Source: Utricularia gibba (Eukaryota > Streptophyta > Magnoliopsida > Lamiales > Lentibulariaceae). From it: a DNA stretch of 64,000 nt. Every line of letters starts with the position of its first letter. Positions within the stretch are counted from its first letter, which is position 1. The notes beneath the pieces were generated by a model. It searched no databases. It worked only from the letters and a program-made list of their open reading frames with translations, and was not told the origin of the DNA. The translations under genes and the position numbers were made by a program. Where the stretch lies: the NCBI GenBank assembly GCA_002189035.1, contig NEEC01000010.1, forward strand, positions 620,001 to 684,000, given 5' to 3'. This document shows, one piece after another, positions 1-11,955 of the stretch.

Positions 1-38
1 ACAAGGAAGAGATTTTAGATTTTTCTATCACTCAATAA

Positions 39-760
39 ATGGACAACAATAATGTTATCAAGATGTGTTTAGAGTTCGAAGCAACTAAAAATGAAATTGT
101 GCAACTGAGAGATACTATCTACCAATATGAAACAAGATATCTTATGCTCATTCCTCAAGATGTTGATACATCGAAACCTATGAAATTGATCATTCTTGAT
201 ATTAATGGTCTACTTGATGATGTGGTGTTCATGGACAAATGGTGAGTGATTGGAAGACAAGATTGCATCATTGAACATCGAGCAATTAGCATAATACATT
301 TTACATCTCTAACTGTATGTGTAATAATGATGTCTATTTTTCATTACAATTTATATCATATCAAATTATATCAAATTTCTAGATTGATAAATGGAAACAT
401 TCGATGTTGCATTTTGATCCTCATGAAAAAAAATAAGTTGAAACATTTATAACTTCATTTTCCTTGCTTCTATTATATTAAAACATTCGCCACTTTTTTT
501 TATGTAGTACACTTGTACGTAAAGTAATCAATTATATTATGGTGAGTTGCAGTTATTGAAAACTTGTATTTTGTTAAGGAATAAGTCAATGTAATGATAT
601 GGGAATATGTATTGACTGGAGCTTCAACACCATTAAATCTAAAGACTTGCGATGCATTTGGAATGATGCTATAACGTTCAAATATCATTGCAATACAATT
701 GATACATTGTTAATCGATGGCTCATTGGAGAAATCACTTCTAAATCAGGTAATACACTTT
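39..760 (+). pseudogene. FCP1-like (HAD) phosphatase fragment, decayed
   Basis: Two short coding islands look like the plant FCP1-homology (NLI-interacting, HAD-type) phosphatases. The first (39-245) ends with KLIILDINGLLDDVVF, which fits the family's catalytic start block (usually LDLNGLL). The second (about 660-750) reads TLLIDGSLEKSLLNQ, which fits the later motif with the form TLLLDDSPYKAL. The second aspartate of the first block and the DDSP motif are both changed, the pieces are out of frame with each other, and the central part of the domain is missing or unrecognisable. This is best read as a broken gene copy, possibly one caught in mobile DNA. The family call rests on two short motifs, so it is tentative. 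Confidence 0.45.
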
Positions 761-1473
761 TTTTTTTATAGAACTAATATTAATTCATCTATGTTAACTT
801 ATTTTTATCATATTCAATAGGTGACCAATGTAATATTTTTCTTTTCTTACAAGATAATGCAATATTGAGTGATGAATACATTCGATTGTAGAATGTTATA
901 TGTAAATCTGTTGTGTTATGAATGTTTTATTCTCTAGACCAATTATTTTATATAAATAATCGTTTTAATCTATTATATGTAAATTATATATATATATATA
1001 TATATATAATTAATTATACAAATATTTATATATAATTTAAATGGAAGAATTTGTATTTATCTTTTGCGTTTGTAAATTATTTAAGTATTCAATATTATAA
1101 GTTATGTTTTATAGCATTTTGTATTTTAGTATGCAATTAAATACATAAATTAATAAAATTAGGTTGATTTTGAACATGATAATTTTAAAGAAATGCATCA
1201 CTGTAATTGTAGTCTTGGAGAAATACCGCATTTCTTTGAAGTTGTAATATTAAGGATGGTAAAATTGCAAACCATTTTGAAGGAATACGAGGTTTGTATT
1301 TTGGAATTTTTCACTCTTTATTTTTCTGGGCAACTAGCGGCATGGTGTCAGCGGTGGCTGACACAAGCACCCAAATGTTCACAAATAAGTACACTACACA
1401 GACGGCTGTAGGGTAGGCTGGTCAACGAGGCATTTGACCACACCCTTCCCTCGCTGTTTCGCCGGTTTACAGT
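761..1473. other. Intergenic, AT-rich, no gene seen
   Basis: Holds the TA repeat and a short open stretch near 1193-1290 that might be another exon remnant of the phosphatase-like relic. I recognise nothing in it. The last 80 bases are the 3' flank of the TauE-family gene on the minus strand. Confidence 0.5.
984..1009. repeat. TA dinucleotide microsatellite
   Basis: An uninterrupted run of about 13 TA units in AT-rich intergenic DNA. Confidence 0.85.
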
Positions 1474-3713
1474 TCACTGGCTGCTGCAGAAGTCCAAGAA
1501 TCCCATGAATTCGTGGTGGCTGATCATCACCACACTCCTCTCTATTCCAATCACACCTGAAACCAGTCCCAAGGCATGAATAATAACACACGTATGACTA
1601 ATCCGAGGATAGATACTGTTCTGCCTTCTTACCCATTGTCAAGGCGCTGGCGAAGATCACTCCGGCCAGGATGAACACGATGACGGAGGCTCTCTTCAGG
1701 ACTGCCACCATCTTCCTTACCAAGCACTGCCCCCAGAATCCAGCTAACATTGAAACGCCCATCATGTACAGGGCTGCATGCATGCATCATCCGGGATTAG
1801 ACTTCTTCTACTCATCAATACCATTTCCTCCTCATAACAAAACACGTACCAAAGTGGATTGGAAACCTCTTGAGCAGATAAAACTCCACCACGGATAAAG
1901 ATGACGAGAACATCATCACAAAGGTCGCTGTTGCACTAGCCACCTGATGATACCGACACAAACTTTAGTGAAAGGCTTCTTTTTTATTTGTAATGGGAAG
2001 CAAGAGTACCTGAGGGATTACTCCAATCTCGAGCAAGAGGGGCCGAGGATGAAACCTCCACCGGACCCGAGTAAACCTCCTACTGTGCCTCCTATGATGC
2101 CACAAAGGGCACAGAATGTGAGATTCGCTAAGCTCCAGTCTATGGCCGCCTCACATATCTGTTCTTGGTTCCCAGCCATCCTTACTCTCTTGCTTTCTTT
2201 GTAAAGTTTGATGAATTCATAAAAGAACAGAACCAGTGCCACAGGGAACTGAAACACATATCAAACACAACCAGTTATTACAACTACAACTCAATCAGAC
2301 GATTCAGCACAAGTTGGGAAACTTCACCTGTGACAAAGTGAGGACCCAATACGATGTACTGCAACTTTTTGTTTCATTCTATACGCATATTAAGAGGAAA
2401 ACCAGTCAACTACTATAGACAAATGTTGACGGAGAGAGAGGTACTTGCCTTGACAACTTGAAGAAGCAAAAAGCAAACCCACACAAGGAGAAGCACCAAG
2501 CACCTCTTGATATCAAGGTTACACTTGATACTTTGCTGGAATTCCGGAAAAACGGTTAATGGACCCAAGATCACTACAGACGAAGTTCGTCAAATAAAAA
2601 GTATCCTCACCCATGGTGTTTTCTCTTCATTTGAACACAAAGGCTTGTATTCAGTGTCAATGGCCACTGCAACATACAAATGAAAGCTAACACATCACAA
2701 TTTGTTTTGAGTTTGGAAAAGCAGCTGAAACGTTATGCTCACTTACATTCTCCTTTAGAGTTTGCATACGCTAGTTTCTCTTCTGCGGCTTTCTGAAACC
2801 ATTGAAGCACGGAATTGGGAAATTGTGAACAGTGACTAATATTTGACATCAAACAGAGGAATCCATTCTCACCTTCAAAAGTGTTTCTTCCTTCCACATG
2901 TCAATGGCCTTTACCAGGGATCTGGATGAAGTCCCTGTCGCCACAACAGAGACACAATTAACGTCAGCTTATTTCTCAGACTGAATTAAGGTGTCGAAAG
3001 TTAAATAATTGATACCCATGAACAGGATTATGATGAAGACAGTGATGAGCCAATAAGGGAAGATAACACTCAAGGCAACGCCAAGAGTGATACCGAGCAT
3101 GAGCATCGGCTGAAAAAGAAGTGCCAAATTGTAGTCAATAATGGGAGCATCCCTACAAGGATGGGGCACTCTCAAATTGTACCAAAATGAGGATGCAGAT
3201 GCACTCATTATCATACCTGCAAACAGGGAGGAACATGATTATGTATTTTCGAATAATATTTTCAAAAAGTTATGATCTTACACTTGGAAATGGCCGCGGC
3301 AGACTTGGCATCGAATCCCACAATTAAATTTAGCATTGGAACAAAAAGCCCACCACCACCAACTCCACCCACAGTTCCACATGCCGAACCAAGAAATCCA
3401 ATCAAACTCGCCAGAGCGATTCTCCAACTAAACTCCAATTCCTGAAAAAAAAAAATCACCCAAAAAAGAACATACTTCAGCCAGACAACAGCGCCACCTC
3501 ACGAGAGTGAGAGAGGAAGGTGACGGCGATGCTTACGGGCCAAACTTTTGGCTCAGATCCAAAATTGTAGTTCAAAACCGTGGAATTCGGGAACAGACGC
3601 AACCATGGTTGTGTATGATGAGTCCCCTTCGAGAAATCATCGACGAAATACGCTGATAAAACCGCCAAGGAGAAAGCTGTGAGCAGATATACCACCAACT
3701 TTGCTACTGCCAT
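1474..3713 (-). CDS. Sulfite exporter TauE/SafE family protein, 12 exons, frameshifted
   Basis: Multi-pass membrane protein of the plant TauE/SafE family; bacterial members export sulfur-containing anions, while plant substrates are mostly unknown. Exons on the minus strand, 5' to 3': 3713-3537, 3441-3282, 3216-3016, 2934-2873, 2792-2747, 2666-2611, 2535-2449, 2378-2328, 2248-2010, 1943-1850, 1773-1633, 1556-1474. Phases match throughout; about 465 residues are expected, normal for the family. An N-terminal membrane segment follows the start at 3713. The two half-domains each carry the glycine-rich signature ([16 protein letters not shown], and [14 protein letters not shown] in exon 9). Exon 7 ends with a GC donor (AAG|GCAAGT). 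In exon 9, directly after FILGP, one base is missing in the GGGG run at 2039-2042, so the frame runs into a stop before the expected GVIPQ. Everything downstream is otherwise intact to the C-terminal [14 protein letters not shown]. Either a recent null allele or an assembly error. Confidence 0.85.
2040..2041 (-). other. One-base deletion in TauE exon 9
   Basis: The plus strand reads caagaggggccgagg. The family motif needs one more base between the FILGP and LLLEIG codons. Exon 9 is 239 bases long where 240 would keep phase with both neighbouring splice sites. Confidence 0.8.
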
Positions 3714-5904
3714 CCGATAGGAAGCGACGAACAAAAAAGAAGGGTCCTTGGGGTTAAGAAGCACCACAAATGCGCTGCAGGAGCACAAAAACGCAGAGGG
3801 AGAGGCGGAGCGAAATGCAGTTGGGTTGGATTCACAGCGCCACTAGAATCGGGGTTAAGTTATTTATAGATGATATTGTTGTTCCCATTCAAAAACAATG
3901 AAAGGAATCTTTTTACCGGGATGTTAAGAGTAACAGCCTGCGAATGCCAGTCCAAGGCCAAGCTGTCCGCACGTGGCACAAACGCATATTACAAACTTTC
4001 AAATTTTACAATCTGGAAGATTAATTGCAGGTGCATAAGAAGTTAAAGTTGAATTAACTAATAATGAATACTAAACTAAAGCTGGCGCAGTGGCTACCGC
4101 TACCGGTACTGATTGGCTGGCTGATGCCTAACGGAATGGCATTTGGCAATGCACCGTACTGCCAAATAATCCCCTCAGAAGAAAGAAGGGAGTCGGAGTC
4201 GGAGTCGGATTCGGATCGGTTAAATAAAGACAGAAATACGTCCAGCGCATTATACCTTGTAGGTTTATAGAAATCAATCCCCAAAATATTCGAAATATAA
4301 AAAAAGTACAGGAATATCCATGTGGTGTGATAAACTTGAAGAGAAGGCCAATTCGCATACGTCGCTTCCAGCGGACAGATTTGAACGGAGGCCCATCCAA
4401 TGCTTCGCCCCCGCCGCCGCTGCTGGTTAGCCCGTCCACATCAATTGTCCCTTTTCTTATGCATAATCATGAAGATGAGCAATACCTCTTTTTCGCAAAA
4501 TGCTAGTTTTTTATTATCTTAATTATTCACCTTATTCACCATTTATTTTCATTCAAACTTGTTCTCCCTCTTAACCCATGCTTTTCGATGTTATTAATAT
4601 CCATACCAAATTAAAGTCATAAAATTGAGATAAATGAAGAAGACGAAAGCAAAAATTGGGAGAGAAGAAGAGTAAATCGATTTTTTTAAATTCGTTTAAA
4701 AAAATTAAAGGATTTTGTGGCCAATTTTGGAGTTTGTGGATATGGTAGACATAGTGAAGGATTTTGACACTAAAGTAGCCAACTGCATTATTATTATAAA
4801 ACAAATACTTATCCAATTTTAGTATCAGGCTATTGGGCTTTTTTGGACCGAGCCCAATTAATTTTAACGGCCTTAGGCTTAGGGTCGAAAAGCCCTAAAA
4901 TTATCAGGCCTTTAATGTATAGCCCAAGTTGGTAATTTTATAATTGTATGAAAACCATTGAAATAATAAAAACTATATATATTTAAAAAAATTGGATAAT
5001 TTTAGATTTTTAAAATAAATGATACTAAAAAAAATAGAAAAAACAATGAAAATATTAGTTTTGAATCAAAATTCCACTAATACACAAGTTTATCACCATA
5101 CTTATGTAAGTTAATGTCAAGAATTGATTTGCTTGCATAATTTCTAAGCATGTTGGTATAAAGTAATGTTACTCAATAAATATTATATCATCTATCATTT
5201 AATTGAAATATAAAATTAATTATGTCATCAGACATATTTTAATTCATATGATAATCCATATTATTACTACATTTGATTTTAACTCCTTATAGTTCACACT
5301 CTTGTATATAGGTTAAGCCAAATGTGCTTCAATAATGATATGCAGTTGAGCCCTTATCTCAGATACTTTAGACAAATCTTATATTATCCCATATGCTCTT
5401 AAGATTTAGTGATAATCAAGAACACATTGGCAAGAATGATATTATGTAAAAATAAAATAACCCTACACTACATCGCAAGATGTTCCATTAAACACAGCTC
5501 TATCCAACTCAACAAAACATACTTCTCTTGGTTATTCAAGGCCTTTAGGATCAAATCTCTACCATTTCTAACAAACTTGACTCTACCCTCTCCATCGCCT
5601 CACATTCTGACCCATTCCATGACGTAAGTATCCTCTACTACACTTGAAGATGAGGACATCTCCAAAGTTAAGTATGGGTGATGAGTTTATACATTTATGC
5701 TCTTTTTAGTAATACTTTTTATTTTATTATGGTCATGCATTAGGACTTTTGTAGTAATTTTTGTCTATTTGCTTTTTTTATATTTCATTTGTAAAACCAT
5801 CCCCATTATATTTAACATGAGGCAAAGAGAGGCAAAAATAATAATGAGAATAGAGGTAAGGAAAGCCAAAGAAGAATATACACACCTTGCAATAGGTATT
5901 AAAA
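3714..5904. other. Intergenic; weak old LTR start at its right end
   Basis: The first 300 bases are the likely promoter and leader of the TauE-family gene. The rest is AT-rich with no coding signal that I trust. From about 5650 the text (gaggacatct, then ttaagtatggg, then TGATGAGTTTATACA) resembles the end of an Athila-type internal region, polypurine tract and LTR start, heavily decayed. The 9-kb element beginning at 5905 may therefore sit inside an older relative. Confidence 0.4.
4190..4217. repeat. GAGTCG hexamer repeat
   Basis: Three to four imperfect tandem copies of GAGTCG, drifting to GATTCG at the end. Confidence 0.7.
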
Positions 5905-7035
5905 AGATAAGTGATTTTCTGTCACTTATATTTGTGCTTTTTAGGATTTACTTAAATGGGTTTTGCATTCTTTTTATCCCACTTTCCTTATATTTTTAGA
6001 CGAATTTTATATCTTTCATACCACTAGGATTTTCGAGCTACTTTGATGGAGGAAAAGATTCAGTCTATCTGGATGAAGACTCGGTCAAAGATTCTCGGAT
6101 AAGATAAGATTCGCATCTTATCTTAGAAAATTTGGATCTTATCCTAGAAGATTTGTATCAAATCTTCGAAGATCCAGATAGAAGATTTTATGTGAGCCCG
6201 TCAAGAAAGCCCGACAAGTCCCCACCATTATATACAGATCCAAACTCAAAGATCACAAGATGAGTCAAGGGGTGGACGACCAAAGAGTCAATTTAGGGTT
6301 TAGAGTTGAGTTTAGCATGTTTTTGATGTCTTCCCTTTCGTTTTTCATCAACTTTTGTTGTTTAGAGTCAAGCATGCACGTGTGAGCGCTTGCGGCTGAG
6401 GATCTGCTGTGAAGCCCTGCTTGCGCAAGTCCTGCGCGCGCGACTGTCTTACTATGTTTTTAAGCATTTAATTTGAGGTCTGATTCTGTTTTTCGCAACA
6501 TTTTCTTTACCAACGTGATCTTTAGTACCATATAGCCCTAAGAAAGTGTGGAAGAATCAAAGGTTGGCCTCAAGCACCTAAGGAGAAGGGCTCAATCGGA
6601 CATTGTTGGTAAGGCACATTCTGTCTAATCTGTCTGCGAGGTGTGAGGTGTAGGGGTTAGATTTGGGTTTGGGGAAAAATGGGTTATCTCAAGAGATGAA
6701 ATGGCTCTGGTGGCTTGGTTGATTTTATAATCCCACGAAACAAGGGACGGTGCTATAATGGTCACCGAGTAGCACTATTTTAGCATAACACCCCCAAAGC
6801 TTCCACAAACAGGTCAATTCTCAAGGTTTGCACACATGCAAGGGCGAGTTTCAAGTAAGGTGGATCTTAGATCCAAGGCCACTTTTCTTATTGTTTTTAA
6901 AAACCAAATCTTTCTTTTGTTTTCAATCTTCTTAAAGTCTTTGTTTTGAAGAGAAAATTCTAATAACAATTCCCTGTAGATACGATCTTATTTTATTACT
7001 TTGATGGTTTCTGTACACTTGCAAAATTACCATCA
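5905..7035 (+). repeat. 5' LTR of the Athila-like element
   Basis: About 1131 bp. It matches the 3' LTR from GATAAGTGATTTTCTG at the start to GGTTTCTGTACACTT and accatca at the end. It lacks roughly 70 bp present in the 3' LTR (after ctttcatacca, near 6024). It also holds roughly 650 bp, about 6310-6960, that the 3' copy has lost. The expected terminal TG is AG here. Confidence 0.85.
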
Positions 7036-7041
7036 AGTTTT

Positions 7042-7059
7042 TGGCGCCGTTTTCGGGGA
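7042..7059 (+). promoter_or_regulatory. Primer binding site, tRNA-Asp type
   Basis: TGGCGCCGTTTTCGGGGA lies a few bases after the LTR end. It matches the complement of the plant tRNA-Asp(GUC) 3' end (TGGCGCCGTTGCCGGGGA) at 16 of 18 positions. This primer choice is typical of Athila elements. Confidence 0.8.
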
Positions 7060-7169
7060 ATTGTATTCCTTTGGAATTTCTTTTCTGATTTTGTTTCTGA
7101 CTATTTCTTATTTTTCTGTTATTTTCGAGACATTCTATTTAGTGCACTTGCGCAAGCAATTGCTTTTAA

Positions 7170-9345
7170 TTAGTGTTGCATGTGCACGTACAGGGCTTCA
7201 ATCGAGCTGTACCCGCTGGACCTGGAAATTGACCAGACCTATCGGAGAATTAGGTCGGAAAATCGTCAAGCGCAAGCGCAACGCAGGGAAACCATGTCTA
7301 GAAGGTATTTTGGACATGAGGAGGACTATCTGGTGATGTCCGAACCAGATAGCGAACGAGCACGGACGCCAAGACACTAGCCAAACAGGGCAACTGGATC
7401 AGCCTTGCTGATAAATAAAAGAACAGGTATAGGCAGATCTGCTGCTGATCGTGCAGGGTCATATCGAAGGCATAGCGATGGATTTGATCAAGAGCTTGCA
7501 CAGGGACGCTTAGCAGCAAGATTGGGATCAAATCGAGGTGTGGAACCTCTCTGAGAAGGGCCCAAGGCACATTATCAGACCTAGGACGAACCAACAGGGC
7601 ACTGGAACGTGGTCTAGGAAGGCAAAGGCACGCAGGCGCAAATGAAAATTGTTTACAATCAACGTTTGCACAAGGATGGCAAGAAAACAGGGTTTTTGAA
7701 CCTCAACATCAGGACGAGCAGAACAGCAACCCACGAACTGCAAGGCGAGGAGTGAACTCTCCTCCAAGGTGGGAAGGAGAAGACCGTTGGGCTTACAATG
7801 GAGCAAACCAACGTGACAACCAAAGTCCTCATCACGAGCAAAGGTATGAATTTGTAGGAAATCCTGAAAGGGAAAATCATGGAAGACAAAGGCAGATGCT
7901 CAGGAGGAATGTGCGTGCTGAAGAAACATCTAGCGAAGAGGAAGGACCAGACCCAGCATGTAAGGAACCACCTGTGCAAGCGAGGAACCATCGCGCAGGA
8001 AGAGATAAGTATGTGCGCATGGAGCAGAATCCTAACAGATTTGTTGTTGATCCCTAGGATGAAATCCCTTTAGGTGATAACTTTCGACACACAAGGAAGC
8101 CTGGTCCCATTGTTGCACCAGCCATCAATGTGCGGAGATTCCAACTCCAACCCTCGCTGATCACCATGGTGCAACAAAGCCCATTTTGTGGAGAACCCGA
8201 TGAGGATCCCGAATAACACATTGCAATTTTTCTCAGGTATTGTGACATGGTGGCAGAGAGTCTCTGATGAAATCCCTTTAAACTCTCTGCCACCCAACCT
8301 TATTTACACTTGGAAAGAATAGGAGGATGCATTTTTGGACAAATATTTTGAACCCACGAAGTACTCTAACACCAGGTTTGAGATCATAAATTTTTCACAA
8401 GATGAAGGTCAAGGAATAGCAGCAGTTTGGGAGAAATTTAAGGAAATAACACGAGTCACGGATAAGCATGGACTCAGCCCCGCTGCTATGATCATGTGCT
8501 TTCATGATGGACTGACTGCGCAAGCAAAGGGACTGCTGAATGCAAGTGTTGGACCCCTGGACCAGGTAAGTCCTAGAAGGGCCTGGGAACTAATTGATGA
8601 GTTTGCAAAACGACAAGCACGATGGTCTCAACCAGCAAGGAATTCGAAAACTGGAGTTCGGGACAACCCATGTGACACTACCGTCTCAAAGATTTCTGAA
8701 ACATTGCAAAAATTAGACGATAAAATCAGCAAACTCCAGCCTGTCATTGCTCAAGTCCAAAAAGCCTCAGAGAAGACAGATAGTGAGGCAGAAGAAGAAG
8801 GTACGAATGTTAATTTTGGGAATTTTTAGGAAAAAACTTGCGCAAGGAGCTTCTATGCCTGCGCAAGGGAACATTTGGGGAAATCGGGGCAACACTTGGT
8901 AGAACTAGAATCAGAACCAACAGCAGCCTCAACGACCATTCTTGCGAGATACGCTCAATCAATTCATGGAGAAATAGGAAGGGCTGAACCAAGGAATGTT
9001 GGAGCAAATCAAACAAGTAAATGGACTGGTGGTTGAACAACTTAAGCAAATAAGAGGAGAAATTTTGGACCAAAAGACAAGGGTGAATGAGATGAATGAG
9101 TGTCTGGAGCAACTTGGGATAAGAACTCGCATCCTAGACAGTCGGATGAGTAATGTTGCTCAAACCCACAAGGCTTCGAGGCTCCCAAGTCAACCAGAGA
9201 AGAATCCTGCTGAATGTAAGGCTGTAGCAACGAGAAGTGGGATGCAGAGTGCAACAGCAGCAGCCCCTGCACAAGCAGACGAATTGCTGGATGTTCCAGT
9301 GTACGTGTCCCCACCTTCTTATAATCCTCCAATTCCTTATCCATA
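7170..9345 (+). pseudogene. gag of the Athila-like element, broken
   Basis: Capsid region of the retrotransposon. A N-terminal piece near 7180-7380 is followed, around 8100-8330, by IVAPAIN and the pattern PSLITMVQQSPFCGEPDEDP, which fits the family's conserved block before the gag domain; a stop follows where an N is usual. The retrotransposon-gag domain proper is 8335-8829: it starts with DKYFEP in the family's L.KYFPP position, continues with VWEKFKEI, and ends around AWELIDEFA. A coiled-coil tail (8996-9230) ends in LPSQPEKNPAECKAVATRSG, the usual gag end. At least four stops or shifts interrupt it, so no full Gag can be made. Confidence 0.8.
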
Positions 9346-9554
9346 GAGACAGGCCAAATCATCAGTGGATCAACAATATTCCAAATTTCTGGAGATGTTG
9401 ATAACTCTTCATGTGAACATCTCATTCACTGATGTGATGTTGCAAATGTCCATTTATGCGAAATTCTTGAAGGATATTTTGGCCAATCAAAGGAAGATTG
9501 AGAATGATGGTGTTATTGAATTATCTAAGCAATGCAACAAGGTTCTTACATAGG

Positions 9555-9916
9555 GGCTGATTCAAAAGCATGCAGATCCTAGAATTTTTTCAGTCTCTTG
9601 TATCATTGGAAGAAGCAATTTTGAGAAGTGCTTATATGATCTTGGGTCAAGTATCAGCTTGATGCCTTATTCTTTATTCAAAGCACTGAATCTTGAGGAG
9701 CTAAGAACCAGGAAAATTCAGCTGGTATTTTCTGATAAATCCATGAAGAATCCTGAAGGAGTGGTAGAAAACGTGCCGGCAAAAATTGGAAAATATTTTG
9801 TTCCTTGTGATTTTGTTGTTTTGGATATGGCACTTGATGTGGAGGTGCCAATCATTTTCAAGAGACCCTTTATGGCAACCACAGGAACCTTAATTGATGT
9901 TAGAGCAAGGAATTGA
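9555..9916 (+). pseudogene. Aspartic protease domain (pro)
   Basis: Retroelement protease with the active-site block LYDLGSSISLMP, the DLG[AS]S form normal for Athila and its relatives, and the later VPIIFKRPFMATTGTLIDV, the flap-distal GRPFLAT block. It ends at a TGA directly before the RT frame. One base fewer than expected in the agg-aa run at about 9908-9912 separates it from the next frame, which opens with the usual LTLRFG. Confidence 0.8.
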
Positions 9917-11151
9917 CACTCAGATTTGGAGAAGAAGAACTGGAGTTCAATGTTGATCAGGCAATGAAGCGATTTGACTGCGACGAGCTTGCGCAAGGGG
10001 AAGCGGAAGATGCTGTTACGCAAGAACATGCACAAGCAGTTTTTCTGTGCGAAATTCAGGAAGTAAATCTTCTACAGGATGAAAAAGAAGACACTCCGGA
10101 TGACACACCAATGATGGCTCGGCTAACAAAGAAGGAACTTGATGCTGGAGAAAAAATTGAGTTGAAGAAGCTGCCACTATCAATGAGTTACGAATTTCTT
10201 GAGGATGATCACATTTACCCCGTGATTTTTAATGCAGAATTGAATGAATACCACACCCAAATGATGCTGGATGTCTTGCGCAAGCACAGACAAGCCATTG
10301 GGTACACCTTGGATGACTTGAAAGGGCTTGACCCTCAATTCTGCACCCATCGGATTTATTTGGAAGCTGAGGCAAGACCAATTGTGCAACCACAAAGGCG
10401 GGCGAATCCTATGCTAAAGGAGGTGATTAAAAACAAAATTTTGAAATTGTTAGATGCTGATATCAGCTACTCTATTTTAGACAGCCAATGGGTTAGCCCT
10501 ATGCATTGCGTACCAAAGAAAGGAGGCATGACAGTGATGCAAAACGAGAAGGGAGACCTCATTCCCTTGCGCAAGGTCACTAGCTGGAGGATGTGTAATG
10601 ATTTTCGAAAACTCAATGATGCCACCAGAAAGGATCATTATCCATTGCCATTTATTGATCAAATTTTGAAAAGGTTAAGTAACCAAGCTTTCTATTGTTA
10701 CCTGGTTGGTTATTTCGAATATTTTCATATTCCAATTCATCCGGAAGATCAACACAAGACCACATTTACTTGTCCTTTTGGCACCTTTGCATACAAGAGA
10801 ATGCCATTCGGTTTGTGCAATGCTCCTGGAATATTTCAGCGTTGCATGACAGCTATTTTTACAGAACACGTGGAGAAGATCATGGAGGTATTTATGGATG
10901 ATATATCTATTTATGTGACTGATTTCGATTCATGTTTGCAGAACTTAGGCATCATTTTGGAGAGGTGTATTGAGTGCAACCTGGTACTCAATTGGGAGAA
11001 GTGTCATTTTATGGTTGAAGAAGGCATTGTGCTTGGACATCACATTTCTTCCAAAGGCATTCAAGTGGATCCAGCAAAAATCGAGGTGTTTGAAAAATTA
11101 CCAGCACCAACTACGGTAAAAGGGATCAGAAGCTTCTGCAGGATTTTATAG
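9913..11151 (+). pseudogene. Reverse transcriptase domain, catalytic Asp lost
   Basis: 412 uninterrupted residues covering the spacer after protease and the RT domain. Motifs in order: WVSPMHCVPKKGG, a WRMCNDFRKLN block, DHYPLPFIDQ, then motif A as YLVGYFEYFHI, TFTCPFGTFAYKRMPFGLCN, and motif C as VFMDDISIY. In active elements motif A reads FLDGYSGY: the first catalytic aspartate is a valine here, so this RT should be inactive even though its frame is open and motif C is whole. The frame closes at a TAG inside the thumb or connection region. Confidence 0.85.
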
Positions 11152-11955
11152 GAGGTTTATTGCTAATTTTTCTCACATTTCTCGCCCACTAACAACGATG
11201 CTTGCGCAAGACGTGGATTTTTGTTTTGAACTGATGTAGAATGTGTGCACGCCTTCAACACGCTGAAGCAAGCTCTTATTACTGCACTCATTCTTCAACC
11301 ACCAGATTGGACCTTGCCATTTGAACTGATGTGTGATGCAAGTGATTGTGCTGTAGGAGCTGTTCTTGGACAGAAAAAAGACAAGGTAATTCATGTGATT
11401 TATTATGCCAGCAAAACTCTCAATGCAGCCCAAAGGAACTACACAACCATAGAAAAGGAGTTGCTGGCAATTGTTTTTGCCATTGAAAAATTCAGGTCCT
11501 ACTTGCTGGGTGCAAAGGTAATTGTTCATACGGATCACACTACCTTGAAATATCTTTTGAGCAAGCAGGAATCAAACCCCAGGTTGATAAGATGGATACT
11601 ACTTCTCCAAGAATTTGATCTGGAAATTCGTGACAAGAAGGGCAAGGAAAATGGAATAGCTGATCATTTGTCACGCTTACAGCTTGAAACAAGTGTGGGG
11701 GAGTTACCCATTGATGACTCTTTCCCCATAGAACGTATCCTTGCTGTTCAAGATGAAAATTTGCCATGGTATGCTGATTTTGTCAATTATCTTGTTGGAG
11801 GAGTCTTGCCCCAGAATCTAAACTACAACCAGCGGAAGCGCTTCCTTGCGCAAGCAAAGCATTATTTCTGGGAAGAACCTATGCTTTTCAAACGTTGTGC
11901 TGATGGAATTATCAGAAGATGCCTACCACCAGAGGAGGTAACAGACGTTATTTAG
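11152..11955 (+). pseudogene. RNase H domain
   Basis: After a short shift-ridden link (about 11152-11244, with MLAQDVDF), an open frame at 11245-11955 holds a Ty3-type RNase [19 protein letters not shown] (first acid), [27 protein letters not shown] (second acid), [11 protein letters not shown] (third acid), and IADHLSRL at the end. All core acids are present. The frame then runs into the integrase leader with the [12 protein letters not shown] block and ends at a TAG where the zinc-finger part begins. Confidence 0.85.

Noticed and set aside
4054-4439. Overlapping open frames on both strands near 4.1-4.4 kb
   Set aside because: Composition comes from the GAGTCG repeat; no domain or splice context on either strand.
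5697-5999. Hydrophobic 100-residue open frame on the plus strand
   Set aside because: T-rich DNA gives Leu/Phe-rich frames by chance, and it overlaps the start of the 5' LTR.
7298-9425. Several minus-strand open frames inside the Athila-like element
   Set aside because: They are shadows of gag and pol; none shows a family pattern.
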